Shown: in pieces, positions 28,187-37,912 of the stretch
How positions within the stretch are numbered: the stretch's first letter is position 1
How the letters are laid out: each line of letters opens with the position of its first letter
Assembly (NCBI GenBank): GCA_050291245.1
Contig: JBNKJP010000026.1
Location: forward strand, 18,642-82,641
Direction: 5' to 3'
Source of the DNA: Thiodiazotropha sp050291245
GTDB taxonomy: Bacteria; Pseudomonadota; Gammaproteobacteria; Chromatiales; Chromatiaceae
DNA: 64,000 bases
Translations under genes and position numbers: made by a program
Notes under the pieces: generated by a model
Seen by the model: only the letters and a program-made list of their open reading frames with translations
What the model was told of the DNA's origin: nothing
The model's database searches: none

Positions 28187-29121
28187 TGGACCTGCACGCC
28201 TTCGAAAACCGTCTGCGCAAGAACCAGCGCCACTGGAGCAAATGGGCGCGCCGGCGGGGTATCGACTGTTACCGCTGCTATGACCGGGACATCCCCGAGT
28301 TCCCCCTGGCCATCGACTGGTATGAGACCGAGGTGCATGCGCAGATCTATGCCCGCAAGGGACAGGAACCCCTCGATGAGGCCGCTGAGGCCGCCATAGG
28401 CGAGGCGATCAAACGGGTGCTGGAGCTGCCCGACACGGCCCTTGCATTCAAAACCCGGCAACGCCAGCGGGGGCTGGCGCAGTATGAAAAGACCGGAGAA
28501 ACCGGGCGACCTCGGGTAGTACACGAGGGGGGATTGGCATTCGAGGTAGACCTGCATAGCTATCTCGACACCGGACTTTTTCTGGATCATCGGGAGACCC
28601 GCAACTGGGTCCGCGAACGGGCCGCCGGTCGCCGCATGCTCAATCTGTTCGCCTACACCGGGAGTTTTTCGGTCTACGCGGCGGCGGGCGGGGCGCTCTC
28701 TACCACCAGCGTCGACCTGTCCAATACCTATCAGAACTGGACCCGCCGCAACCTCAGCTTAAACGGCTTCGACACAGCCGATCACACTCTGGTGCGCGCC
28801 GACGTGTTTGAGTACCTGGAGCGGGCGGTTCGCGAACGTCGCCAGTTCGGGGTAATCGTGCTCGATCCTCCGAGTTTCTCGAATTCCAAGAAGATGCTGG
28901 AGATTCTGGATGTGCAGCGCGACCATACCCGGTTAATCGAGGCCTGTCTGAAACTACTCACACCGAGCGGCATCCTGATCTTTTCCACCAACCGGCGTCG
29001 TTTCAAGATCGACCCGGGTCTGGAATCCCTGCCCGGTGCCGAGGAGATCACCCACATCACCCTGGCGGAGGATTTCAAACGACACCCGGCCCATCGGTGC
29101 TGGGTGTTCCGATCGTCTTGA
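28186..29121 (+). CDS. RlmK-like 23S rRNA methyltransferase (stand-alone C-terminal half of RlmKL)
   Basis: Protein of 311 residues from the ATG at 28186, which overlaps the DUF423 stop (TGATG). It has the RlmK layout: an N-terminal segment FENRLRKNQRHWSKWARRRGIDCYRCYDRDIPEFPLAIDWY, SAM motif I MLNLFAYTGSFSVYAAAGGA (residues about 147-166), VDLSNTYQNWTRRNLSLNG and the catalytic region VLDPPSFSNSKKM. In E. coli this domain is fused to RlmL and makes m7G2069 in 23S rRNA. Here there is no N-terminal THUMP/RlmL half, so it is the free-standing form, and the modified base is inferred. Confidence 0.88.
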   Translation: MDLHAFENRLRKNQRHWSKWARRRGIDCYRCYDRDIPEFPLAIDWYETEVHAQIYARKGQEPLDEAAEAAIGEAIKRVLELPDTALAFKTRQRQRGLAQYEKTGETGRPRVVHEGGLAFEVDLHSYLDTGLFLDHRETRNWVRERAAGRRMLNLFAYTGSFSVYAAAGGALSTTSVDLSNTYQNWTRRNLSLNGFDTADHTLVRADVFEYLERAVRERRQFGVIVLDPPSFSNSKKMLEILDVQRDHTRLIEACLKLLTPSGILIFSTNRRRFKIDPGLESLPGAEEITHITLAEDFKRHPAHRCWVFRSS

Positions 29122-29416
29122 ACGCCGCTCCCGCCGGTGTCAATTCACTGTTGTGGGATAGGTCCAATCCGTCAATCCTGTATTCCAGGCTTCGACCTGT
29201 GACCTTTACTTCTCAATAACAAGCAGCAAAGCCGCGGATTATTCGGCAGATTCCTAAAAAAGTGCTCAATTGACCGCTTGAACACTCACCGGGAGAAGTT
29301 TCAATACTATACTAGGCTAAGCTCAATAGACGTTTCATAGGTTCTTGATGAGTAATGGTGAGCAACCCGTTGAATGACAATTTCAGCGGCCATCGGGTGT
29401 CGATTCACCAAACGGA
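29122..29416. other. Intergenic region upstream of the PAS-GGDEF gene
   Basis: No gene seen. A TATACT hexamer at 29308-29313 could be a -10, but the nearest TTGA-type -35 candidates (29270, 29278) are too far upstream for a normal spacer. I do not call a promoter. Confidence 0.3.
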
Positions 29417-30709
29417 ATGAAGACTACTAACAATTCCAATCAACTTTCTCACGACCTGCTCGATGAGATCTTCCACATCAATCCTGAGCCGATGACGCTC
29501 ACCCGGATAGACACGGGGCAATACGTCGCCGTCAATGAGAGTTTTATCAAAACCTTTGGCTACACCCGTGACGAAGTCATCGGCCGTACCGCCCTGGAAC
29601 TGGGAATCTGGGAGAATCCCGAGCAGGACCGGCCCCTGCTCATCGAGCAGATCCGTGAGCACGGCCATGTCTCGGATGTCGAGGTGGGATTCCTGACCAA
29701 GTCGGGAGAGACGATTCGGTTCAACCTGGGCGCCACGCGCATTGAAGGGGATGATGGCCCCCTGTTGCTGATTACCGGGCGTAACATCACCGCCCTGCGC
29801 AAATCCGAAGCGGCGCTTCGCGCCTCGGAGGCCCGGTTTCGCGGTCTCATCGAGAACCTCCCGATCGGCGTCCTGATCGCCCAGGACGGGATCATCCGTT
29901 ATGCCAATCCCAGTAGCCTGGAAATGATCGATTACAGACTCGACGAGATTATTGGGCGCCCATTTTCACATATGGTCCATGAGGAAGATCGCGAATATGC
30001 GATGGAATTTCATAACCGCCGCATGCGGGGAGACGAATCCAGGCTGAGCTACGATCTGCGTGTGGTTCGTAAGGGGGGAAGCATCAACTCCTGGCGAGTA
30101 CATACTCAACCTGACATGTGGGATGGTCATATCGCGAGTCTGGTGGTCTGTATGGATATCACCGAACAGAAGTTGGCCGAGCAGCGTCTGACCGAGCTGG
30201 CGCTACATGATCAGGTCACGGGTCTTCCCAACCGGATTCTGCTGACGGAACATGTTCATCAGACCATAACGCATATCGCCAAGGGCTTTGCACTCCTCTA
30301 TCTGGACCTCGATGGATTCAAGGCGATCAATGACTGCTGCGGCCACGATGCCGGCGATCAGGTACTGAAAGAGGTGGCCGATCGATTACGTCACGCGATT
30401 CGGGAGACGGACATGGCCGCACGGGTCGGTGGGGATGAATTTGTCGTAGTGATCCGAAATATCGACAACTACCCGATGGCATGTCAGGTGGCTGAGCATA
30501 TCCGTAAGACCCTGAACCTTCCCATCCGCTCATCCTCGACACCGCACCGGTTGGGCGTCAGCATAGGTATCGCGCTCTTTCCCGCGGATGGGGGAGATCT
30601 CGATAGCCTGATATCCCATGCCGATGAAGCGATGTATCGGGCAAAACGCGGTGGGCGCAATCGTGTCTGTTGCTATGTCGACGATCACCTACCATCCGAT
30701 CCTCGCTAA
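29417..30709 (+). CDS. PAS-PAS-GGDEF diguanylate cyclase
   Basis: Soluble protein of 430 residues. Two PAS domains (about 12-130 and 135-260; the second includes NLPIGVLIAQDGIIRYANPSSLEMIDY) are joined to a GGDEF domain from LHDQVTGLPNRILL. The active site VGGDEF is intact, and the I-site is RETD five residues upstream, so a feedback-inhibited cyclase making c-di-GMP is expected. The sensed ligand is unknown. It stands alone, followed by a convergent lipoprotein gene. It is a possible source of c-di-GMP for the degenerate GGDEF receptor and the giant GGDEF-EAL protein in this window. Confidence 0.93.
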   Translation: MKTTNNSNQLSHDLLDEIFHINPEPMTLTRIDTGQYVAVNESFIKTFGYTRDEVIGRTALELGIWENPEQDRPLLIEQIREHGHVSDVEVGFLTKSGETIRFNLGATRIEGDDGPLLLITGRNITALRKSEAALRASEARFRGLIENLPIGVLIAQDGIIRYANPSSLEMIDYRLDEIIGRPFSHMVHEEDREYAMEFHNRRMRGDESRLSYDLRVVRKGGSINSWRVHTQPDMWDGHIASLVVCMDITEQKLAEQRLTELALHDQVTGLPNRILLTEHVHQTITHIAKGFALLYLDLDGFKAINDCCGHDAGDQVLKEVADRLRHAIRETDMAARVGGDEFVVVIRNIDNYPMACQVAEHIRKTLNLPIRSSSTPHRLGVSIGIALFPADGGDLDSLISHADEAMYRAKRGGRNRVCCYVDDHLPSDPR

Positions 30710-30801
30710 GCGGCGGGATCGGACGGAAAATACCGACGATCGTTAACCCGATACCCTGACAGGCAACTCCAGAGCAACCACAAAGCTACCGGATAAAAGC
30801 C

Positions 30802-31554
30802 CTACTGGTCAGCGGACTTGGCGGAAACACCCTTTGTACCGGTAGTTCCATCATCCCTCCGATCAGTATCCCACCAGGTTTGTGCTCTTTGACGATTGAA
30901 GGGAGGAAGTACGTCAACCTGGATATCGACATTTGTGAGCGCGGGAAAATTGGTTTGAAATAGATCGAGATCCTCATTCCTCTGATCCGAGACTTCCACA
31001 TCGAAGGTACTGTGCGCGAAACCGGAAACCCCTTGGTCGAGCAGTGGAATTAAAGCGCCTGAGCGGAACTCACCCTCCTTCCGCTTGCGGGTGACCCCGC
31101 GGACCCGCCCCACATAGGTCACGGTGTTCGGCTTTGCTTCGATGTCCTCGTGGATCGGCATAAAACAGAATGCGTGAATCGGAAATGAGAAGATTTCACC
31201 GTGGACACCCCGGATGACATAACGTCCCGGATCCAGTTCCATCCTTAACATATATGTGTGGTCATCGCCCTGCTTTAGCTGGCTGTCCTCGTCAAAGATG
31301 AATTGATGGACATCCCCCATTGACGCCTCTTCTGCCGACTCCACTCTTAACCGCAGTATGTCAGGCTGATATTTCGGCTTGTAGTCGTGCTCGAGTTGCA
31401 GCGACATCAGGATGAGCGCTTTGTCCTTGAGCTCCAGAGTCTGAGTATCCTTCTTCGGTGACATGTTGTGCGTCGTGGCACATCCCCCCAATAGACCGAG
31501 TAAGGGAAGGAGTAATATGAGTCGGTGTACAAACGTGAAAAAACTAGATTTCAT
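30802..31554 (-). CDS. Lipoprotein of unknown function
   Basis: Protein of 250 residues from the ATG at 31554. The N-terminus MKSSFFTFVHRLILLLPLLGLLGGCATT is a lipoprotein signal peptide with the lipobox LLGGC. The mature part is mainly beta strand, with a segment DPGRYVIRGVHGEIFSFPIHAFCFMPIHEDIEAKPNTVTYVGRVRG near residues 130-175 of the type seen in outer-membrane-associated Asn/Gly-rich lipoproteins. Family not recognised. Single gene, convergent with the cyclase and divergent from the RND operon. Confidence 0.8.
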   Translation of the reverse strand: MKSSFFTFVHRLILLLPLLGLLGGCATTHNMSPKKDTQTLELKDKALILMSLQLEHDYKPKYQPDILRLRVESAEEASMGDVHQFIFDEDSQLKQGDDHTYMLRMELDPGRYVIRGVHGEIFSFPIHAFCFMPIHEDIEAKPNTVTYVGRVRGVTRKRKEGEFRSGALIPLLDQGVSGFAHSTFDVEVSDQRNEDLDLFQTNFPALTNVDIQVDVLPPFNRQRAQTWWDTDRRDDGTTGTKGVSAKSADQ

Positions 31555-31566
31555 GGCAATCCCCAA

Positions 31567-31968
31567 AACAATACGGCCTTCTGGTTGATTGATTCGCGCC
31601 TGGTCAGTGCGGTGGATGCGAAGACGAGTTTAAAACCGCAGCGCTGAGAGGGTATCTATTCCAAATCCGACTGTCCAGCTCTGAGTCTTGACCGGATGTA
31701 CCCGAATGAAGCAGTCATCCCAACAGCCTGTTAATCTCTGATCCTCCTTTCGATGGGCATAGGCCGATATTGCAAGGGGCCGGTTTCCCTGGCGTACCAT
31801 TCAGAGCCTGTTTTGTAACAGTGTGTAATCCAAACTCCCTCGAAAACTCACACGGCCTCACCACTCTCTGGGTTTTACAGCAGGAAAAACAACACACTAG
31901 CATTTCCCCCTGACAATTCTGGATGTGTTGTCAGCCGTGGGATAGGCCGGCACGGATCTGAGATAGCC
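31567..31968. other. Non-coding interval between lipoprotein and RND operon
   Basis: Frames here are short, lack ribosome sites and look random. No gene, repeat or terminator supported. The control site at 31969-31982 is listed separately. Confidence 0.4.
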
Positions 31969-31982
31969 TTGACGTAGATCAA
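31969..31982 (+). promoter_or_regulatory. FNR/Anr-type box upstream of the 32-36 kb RND operon
   Basis: TTGACGTAGATCAA matches the FNR consensus TTGAT-N4-ATCAA at 9 of 10 fixed positions. A weak -10 candidate (GCTAAT, 32006-32011) would put the box centre near -41.5, the usual activating position, with transcription starting near 32018, about 80 nt before the adaptor ATG. Binding is inferred; other CRP/FNR-family regulators use similar sites. Confidence 0.5.
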
Positions 31983-32097
31983 AAATTCCACTCTGATAAG
32001 CAAAAGCTAATTCAGCGGAGCCACTCTACTCTGGAATATAAGAAAGTGGACCGCGGCATCCGAATCTTTCCGAAATCGTCCTGGGACGGAGACCCAC

Positions 32098-33222
32098 ATG
32101 TTGAAACGACTGATCTTAACCCTCTTGGGACTTGCACTGTTGATCGGGGTACCAGCCTTGATCAAGATGCAGCAATTTCAGGCGATGGCCGGAATGCAGA
32201 TGCAGATGCCTCCCGAGACGGTCACCGCGACCCAGGTACGCAGTGAACGCTGGGCCGACACGGTCACCGCCACAGGAACGCTGGTTGCGGTACAAGGGGT
32301 GACCGTGAGTGCGGAACTGGGAGGCAAAGTGAGCCGGATCGCCTTCGAATCCGGTGATCGGGTCAAAGCAGGCGACCTGTTGGTGCGTCTCGACACCACC
32401 GCCGAGGAGGCGCAACTGCGCTCCGCCGAGGCGGCGGCCAAACTGGCGCGTATCAACCTGGACCGGAACCGGGATCTGAGAAAAAACCGCACCATCTCCC
32501 AGGCCGATCTGGACACCGCCGAAGCCAATTTCAAACAGGCCACGGCCCAGGTGGATAACGTCCGCGCCACCATTGACAAAAAAACCATTACCGCGCCCTT
32601 TGCCGGTCTGCTGGGGCTGCGTCAGGTCAATCTCGGTCAGATCGTCGAACAGGGTACGCCGGTGGTGGCCCTGCAGACCCTGGACCCCATCTATGTCGAC
32701 TTCTCCCTGCCTCAGCAACGCTACGCCAGCCTGAGTGTCGGAAGTACGGTACAGATCACTACCGACGCCGCCCCCGGGGAGGTATTCGAGGGACGGATTC
32801 TCGCCATCAACCCGGAGATCGATACCCTCACCCGCAGCGTGCGGATTCGTGCCGTGATGGCCAACCGGGGCGAACATCTGCGCGCCGGCATGTTCGCCAA
32901 TGTTGAAGTCGTGCTGCCCCGCGAGGAGGACTATCTGATCATTCCCGCCACCGCCGTACTCTACGCGCCCTATGGGGACACGGTGTTCGTCATCGATACC
33001 CAGAAGGATGAGACCAGCGGAGAAGAGCAACAGATCCTGCGCCAGCAGATCGTGCGCCTGGGCCGTACCCGGGGCGATTTCGTCGCTGTGACCGAGGGCC
33101 TCAAGGCGGGCGAGATGGTGGTGACCAGCGGGGTGTTTAAATTGCGCCCCAAGTCCGCCGTGGTCATCGACAACAGTCTGGCCCTGGACGCGAAACTCGA
33201 TCCCAATCCCGCCAACGAATAG
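32098..33222 (+). CDS. RND periplasmic adaptor (membrane-fusion protein)
   Basis: Protein of 374 residues: N-terminal helix (LILTLLGLALLIGVPALIKM) that anchors it or serves as a signal, lipoyl halves (VSAELGGKVSRIAFESGDRVKAGDLLVRLD and TITAPFAGLLGLRQVNLGQIVEQGTPVVALQ), a short helical hairpin (about 100-160), beta-barrel and membrane-proximal domains. A Met/Gln-rich stretch (MQQFQAMAGMQMQMPPE) follows the anchor. ACGGAG precedes the ATG. It is the first gene of a two-gene operon with the permease 56 nt downstream, with an FNR-like box upstream. Confidence 0.92.
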   Translation: MLKRLILTLLGLALLIGVPALIKMQQFQAMAGMQMQMPPETVTATQVRSERWADTVTATGTLVAVQGVTVSAELGGKVSRIAFESGDRVKAGDLLVRLDTTAEEAQLRSAEAAAKLARINLDRNRDLRKNRTISQADLDTAEANFKQATAQVDNVRATIDKKTITAPFAGLLGLRQVNLGQIVEQGTPVVALQTLDPIYVDFSLPQQRYASLSVGSTVQITTDAAPGEVFEGRILAINPEIDTLTRSVRIRAVMANRGEHLRAGMFANVEVVLPREEDYLIIPATAVLYAPYGDTVFVIDTQKDETSGEEQQILRQQIVRLGRTRGDFVAVTEGLKAGEMVVTSGVFKLRPKSAVVIDNSLALDAKLDPNPANE

Positions 33223-33278
33223 TCACTTACTGGATTCATCGTTCAGCCGGATAACCACATTTCACGGATGCTACCACC

Positions 33279-36200
33279 ATGGCCAGCATGAAAGCCTTCA
33301 CCGACATCTTCATCCAACGCCCCGTGCTTGCGATTGTGATCAACCTGTTGATCGTGATTGCCGGCGTCGCCGCCTGGAACACCCTCAACATCCGCCAGTA
33401 CCCGCGTAGCGAAAATGCCACGGTGAACATCTCCACGGTCTACGTGGGCGCCAACGCGGAGCTGGTCAAGGGGTTCATCACCACACCGTTGGAGCAGGCC
33501 ATCGCCGCGGCGGACGGCATCGACTATATCGAGTCGAAAAGCCTGCAGGGCTTTTCCATGATCAACGCCCGGCTGAAGCTCAACTATTCCCCCACCAAGG
33601 CCCTGGCGGAGATCACCGCCAAGGTGAACCAGGTACGCAACGACCTTCCGGTCGAGGCCCAGGTACCGGCCATCTCGATTCAGTCGGCGGACTCCCAGTT
33701 CGCCTCCGCCTATATCAGCTTCTCCTCGGAGATCCTCTCCCAGGCGGAGATCACCGACTACCTGATTCGGGTAGTGCAGCCCCGCCTCGCGGCGGTGGCA
33801 GGGGTGCAGCGTGCGGACGTGCTCGGCGCGCGCATCTTCGCCATGCGCATCTGGCTGCAACCGGACAAGATGGCCGCGCTGCACATCAGCCCCGCCCAGG
33901 TACGCCAGGCGCTGGCGTCGAATAATTTCCTCGCCGCCATCGGCTCTACCAAGGGCAACCTGGTGCAGGTGAACATGACCGCCAATACCGACCTGCATAC
34001 GGTGGAGGAGTTCGAGCAGCTGGTGATCTTTCAGGAGGGTGACAGCATCGTACGCCTGCGAGACGTGGCCGACGTAACCCTGGGGGCGGAGGATTATGAT
34101 ACCTCGGTAAGTTACTCCGGCCAGACCGCGGTGTTCATGGGCATCTTTCCCCTGCCCAACGCCAATACCATCGACGTGGTCAAGCTGGTGCGCGAGGAGA
34201 TCGTCTCGATTGAGCGGGACCTGCCCAGCGGTCTCGCGGTGAACATCGGCTACGACGCCTCGGAGTACATCTCGACCGCAATCACCGAGGTCACCAAGAC
34301 CCTGGGTGATACGCTCCTGATCGTGATTCTGGTGATCTATCTGTTTCTCGGCTCCCTGCGTTCCGCCCTGGTGCCGACCATCGCCATCCCGGTCTCTCTG
34401 ATCGGCAGCATCTTTCTCATGCAGGCCTTCGGGTTCACCCTCAACCTGCTCACCCTGCTGGCCATCGTGCTTTCGGTGGGACTGGTGGTGGACGACGCCA
34501 TCGTGGTGGTGGAGAACATCGAACGCCATCTGCGGGAAGGCCGCAGCAAACGGGAGGCCGCCCTGCTCGGTGCCCGTGAGTTGCTCGGACCGGTGATCGC
34601 CATGACCATCACCCTGGCGGCGGTCTACATGCCGATCGCTCTGCAGGGAGGGCTGACCGGCGCCCTGTTCCGGGAGTTTGCCCTGACTCTGGCGGGTACG
34701 GTGACCATCTCGGGCATCGTGGCCTTGACCCTGTCGCCGATGATGTCCTCCCACATGCTGCACGACGCCGCCGACGAGGAGAAGGGTTTCACCGGATGGA
34801 TCAACCACTATTTCGACCGTATGCGCCAATCCTACGGGCGGCTCATCGGCAGGACCCTGCAAGCCCGGCCCTTTGTCTATGCCATCTGGTTCGCAGTCGC
34901 TGTGGCCGCGATTCCGATGTACGACATGTCGCCCAAGGAACTGGCGCCGAGTGAAGATCAGAGCGTGGTGTTCGGCATTATTAACGCCGCGGCGAATGCC
35001 ACCGCGGACCAGAAGCGTTTCTTCGGCAAGGCGGTGGAGCAGACCTTTCTGAGCACGCCCGAGGCGGATCTTACCTTTCAGATCCTGTTCGCCCCGTCGG
35101 TAGGGGCCCGCTTCGACGTGGACGGCTTCTCCGGTGTGGTGGTTAAACCCTGGCATAACCCCCGGGAACGCACCGTATTCGAAATCCAGCAGGAACTGCA
35201 AGGCAAACTCTCCGCGATTCCCGGTTTTCAGATCTTCGCCACCACCCCACCCGCCCTGCCCGGCGGCAGCAATTTTCCGATCGAATTCCTGATCACCTCG
35301 ACCGCGGACGCCAAGCAGCTTCTGGAGTTTGCCCAACAGCTACAGGGCAAGGCGGCGGCCAGCGGGATGTTCCTGTTCCCGCCCCAGATCGATCTCAAGT
35401 ATGACCAGCCCGAGGCCCGGGTGGTGCTGGACCGTGACAAAATCGGCGCCCTCGGCCTGGACCTGAACCAGGTCGGTCGGGATATGGCGGCGGCCCTGGG
35501 CGGAGATTTCGTCAACCGTTTCAATATCTCCGGACGTAGCTATAAAGTGATTCCACAGATCGAACGCTCACAGCGGCTTAACCCGGAACAGTTGACCGAT
35601 ATCTATGTTAGTGGACCCAAGGGTGAACTCATCCCTCTGAGCTCGGTGGCCCATATCGAAAGCAAGACAGTGCCCCGCTCCCTCAACCGCTTTCAGCAGC
35701 TCAATTCGGTGAAGCTCTCGGGGATGACCAACCGCACCCTGGACCAGGCACTGAATGTACTGGAAGAGGCCGCCCAGGAGATACTGCCCCCCGGCTACTC
35801 GGTGGACTACACCGGCGAGTCCCGCCAGCTGCGTCAGGAGGGCAACAAGTTCCTGCCCGCTTTCGCCCTGGCTATCGTGATGATTTTTCTGGCCCTGGCG
35901 GTGCAGTTCAACTCCTTCCGCGACCCCGGGATCATCCTCTTCGGTTCGGTCCCCCTGGCTATGTTCGGCGCGCTGCTGTTCACCTTCCTGAAGATGCCCA
36001 ACCCCAACATGCCCTTCTGGACCAACGGTTGGACCACCACGCTGAATATCTACGCCCAGGTCGGTCTGGTGACCCTGGTAGGCCTGATCTCGAAGAATGG
36101 TATCCTCATCGTGGAGTTCGCCAACAAGCTTCAGGAGCAGGGACTGTCGAAGATGGACGCGGTCACAGAGGCGGCCATGACCCGCCTGCGCCCGGTCCTG

Positions 36201-36431
36201 ATGACCACCTTCGCCACCGTGGCGGGCCATCTGCCATTGACCATGGTGACCGGCGCCGGAGCCGCCGCACGTAACTCCATCGGCCTGGTACTGGTGGGTG
36301 GCATGGCCATTGGCACCCTGTTCACCCTGTTCGTGCTGCCTTCGATCTATGTATTGATGGCCAAGGATCATAATGCGGACAAGATCAGGGAGGAAGAGCT
36401 GGAGCGGCTGGAAACGGTTACCTCATCCTGA
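33279..36431 (+). CDS. Multidrug RND efflux permease (HAE1/AcrB-like)
   Basis: Protein of 1050 residues with the AcrB architecture. TM4 has the paired aspartates (LSVGLVVDDAIVVVENIERHL), used for proton coupling. The porter domains include TTPLEQAIAAADGIDYIESKSLQGFSMI, and the last bundle carries ISKNGILIVEFANKLQEQG and RLRPVLMTTFATVAGHLPL. It would export hydrophobic or amphiphilic compounds with the adaptor encoded just upstream. A second Met four codons in (33288) is an alternative start. No outer-membrane channel gene follows, so a TolC-like partner must be encoded elsewhere. Confidence 0.93.
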   Translation: MASMKAFTDIFIQRPVLAIVINLLIVIAGVAAWNTLNIRQYPRSENATVNISTVYVGANAELVKGFITTPLEQAIAAADGIDYIESKSLQGFSMINARLKLNYSPTKALAEITAKVNQVRNDLPVEAQVPAISIQSADSQFASAYISFSSEILSQAEITDYLIRVVQPRLAAVAGVQRADVLGARIFAMRIWLQPDKMAALHISPAQVRQALASNNFLAAIGSTKGNLVQVNMTANTDLHTVEEFEQLVIFQEGDSIVRLRDVADVTLGAEDYDTSVSYSGQTAVFMGIFPLPNANTIDVVKLVREEIVSIERDLPSGLAVNIGYDASEYISTAITEVTKTLGDTLLIVILVIYLFLGSLRSALVPTIAIPVSLIGSIFLMQAFGFTLNLLTLLAIVLSVGLVVDDAIVVVENIERHLREGRSKREAALLGARELLGPVIAMTITLAAVYMPIALQGGLTGALFREFALTLAGTVTISGIVALTLSPMMSSHMLHDAADEEKGFTGWINHYFDRMRQSYGRLIGRTLQARPFVYAIWFAVAVAAIPMYDMSPKELAPSEDQSVVFGIINAAANATADQKRFFGKAVEQTFLSTPEADLTFQILFAPSVGARFDVDGFSGVVVKPWHNPRERTVFEIQQELQGKLSAIPGFQIFATTPPALPGGSNFPIEFLITSTADAKQLLEFAQQLQGKAAASGMFLFPPQIDLKYDQPEARVVLDRDKIGALGLDLNQVGRDMAAALGGDFVNRFNISGRSYKVIPQIERSQRLNPEQLTDIYVSGPKGELIPLSSVAHIESKTVPRSLNRFQQLNSVKLSGMTNRTLDQALNVLEEAAQEILPPGYSVDYTGESRQLRQEGNKFLPAFALAIVMIFLALAVQFNSFRDPGIILFGSVPLAMFGALLFTFLKMPNPNMPFWTNGWTTTLNIYAQVGLVTLVGLISKNGILIVEFANKLQEQGLSKMDAVTEAAMTRLRPVLMTTFATVAGHLPLTMVTGAGAAARNSIGLVLVGGMAIGTLFTLFVLPSIYVLMAKDHNADKIREEELERLETVTSS

Positions 36432-36589
36432 CGTTTGCACTTTTTTTGAGCCTATGCGTTCTCTGTCATTACGACAGTCACAAAGAAACAAGCGCGCGCA
36501 AAAGGACAAGGTATGTCGCGAAGCTTTGCCACGATAGAAACGAATATTTTCAACCGGTCATCCATAAACGCCAATATGGGCCCAGTAGG

Positions 36590-37879
36590 TTGACACAACT
36601 TAGTTGTCCGGCACTGATGGTTTGCGCCCCCGCGTCAGGGAGCGGAAAAACCACCGTAGTGGCTGCATTGGCCCGGTTGCATAGCCGCCAGGGGCGCAAG
36701 GTGCGCGTGTTCAAGTGCGGTCCCGATTTTCTCGATCCCAAAATCCACGCGATCGCTTCGTCGGCGCCTTGCGAAAATATCGACCTCGGCATGTGCGGTG
36801 AGGCGGATGCCCGTTGGCGGCTTGCCCGGGCGGCACGGGATTCCGATCTGATTCTGATCGAAGACGTGATGGGCCTCTACGACGCTGAGCAGTCCGGTGC
36901 CGCACTGGCTCGCGTACTCGGGGTGCCGATTCTTCTGGTTGTCGATGCTCAAGCCATGGCCGGCAGTTTCGGCGCTGTCTGCTATGGTCTCAAGCACTAT
37001 GGGGATGGCGCGCCTGTAACCGCGGCCTTGGCCAACCGTGTCGGCAGTGATTATCACGCCGAGTTGTGTCGCAACAGCCTGCCTGACGGAATCACCTGGA
37101 CTGGGGCTCTCATGAGAGATGAGGAGATCTCACTGCCGGAACGCCAGCTTGGCCTGCTGCCGGCCACGGAGATTGCCGATTTAGTACAGCGACTCGACCA
37201 TGCTGCCGACACCTTGGAACGCAGTGGTGTTAGCGCCTTGCCGCCTGCGGTTGTATTCGATGCGCAACCAACGCCGGGGTGGCCGGCGCTGCTCACCGGT
37301 AAAAGAATCGCGGTCGCTGATGATACGGCCTTCTGTTTTCGATACCCGGCCAATGAGGAGTTGTTGTGTGATGCCGGGGCTGAATTGGTGTTTTTCTCAC
37401 CCCTGCACGATTCAGAACTACCCGCCTGCGATGCGGTTTGGCTTCCCGGCGGCTACCCGGAACTTCATGCCGAAACCATTTCAGGCAATCGAACCATGAA
37501 GGCATCCTTGCAAAGCCATGTGACGTCAGGAAAACCACTACTCGCGGAGTGTGGCGGTATGATGGCCTGCTGCGAACACTTGATTGCGATTGACGGAACA
37601 TCCCACACCGGTTTCGGCCTTCTGCCCGGTGAGTCACGAATGCAGGCACGCCTGGCGGGTCTCGGGCTGCTCAGTGCCGATTTGCCGGAAGGAAGCATTA
37701 CTGGCCACTGCTTCCACTACTCCACCACATCCTCGCCCCTTGTTCCAATCACCCAGGCGAGGAAGCGGTATGGCGAAGGCTCCGAACCGGTCTACAGAAA
37801 GGCACGCCTGACCGCGTCGTATATGCATGCCTATTTCCCTTCCAATCCACTCGCTTGCGCGAGACTCTTTTTATGCTGA
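36590..37879 (+). CDS. cobB: Cobyrinate a,c-diamide synthase
   Basis: About 429 residues. The N-terminal P-loop synthetase part has APASGSGKTTVVAALARL and FKCGPDFLDPKIH, and the C-terminal glutamine-amidotransferase-like part has LPGGYPELHAETIS, LLAECGGMMACCEHL and the closing ASYMHAYFP. It amidates cobyrinic acid a and c carboxylates using ATP and glutamine in cobalamin or related corrinoid synthesis (CbiA/CobB family). The start is uncertain: TTG at 36590 or ATG at 36617; the frame stays open to 36446, but those residues look non-coding. No other cobalamin genes and no cobalamin riboswitch were seen nearby. A 54-nt copy of its 3' part occurs at 39636-39689. Confidence 0.88.
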   Translation: MTQLSCPALMVCAPASGSGKTTVVAALARLHSRQGRKVRVFKCGPDFLDPKIHAIASSAPCENIDLGMCGEADARWRLARAARDSDLILIEDVMGLYDAEQSGAALARVLGVPILLVVDAQAMAGSFGAVCYGLKHYGDGAPVTAALANRVGSDYHAELCRNSLPDGITWTGALMRDEEISLPERQLGLLPATEIADLVQRLDHAADTLERSGVSALPPAVVFDAQPTPGWPALLTGKRIAVADDTAFCFRYPANEELLCDAGAELVFFSPLHDSELPACDAVWLPGGYPELHAETISGNRTMKASLQSHVTSGKPLLAECGGMMACCEHLIAIDGTSHTGFGLLPGESRMQARLAGLGLLSADLPEGSITGHCFHYSTTSSPLVPITQARKRYGEGSEPVYRKARLTASYMHAYFPSNPLACARLFLC

Positions 37880-37912
37880 ATTCGCGGAAAAAGCGCCTTA
37901 TTGAGGGGTTAG

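Noticed and set aside
36446..36589. An N-terminal extension of cobyrinate synthase
   Set aside because: Cysteine- and arginine-rich residues not found in the family; the family starts just before the P-loop.
36432..36589. Cobalamin riboswitch upstream of cobyrinate synthase
   Set aside because: No B12-box-like sequence and too little room before the gene.
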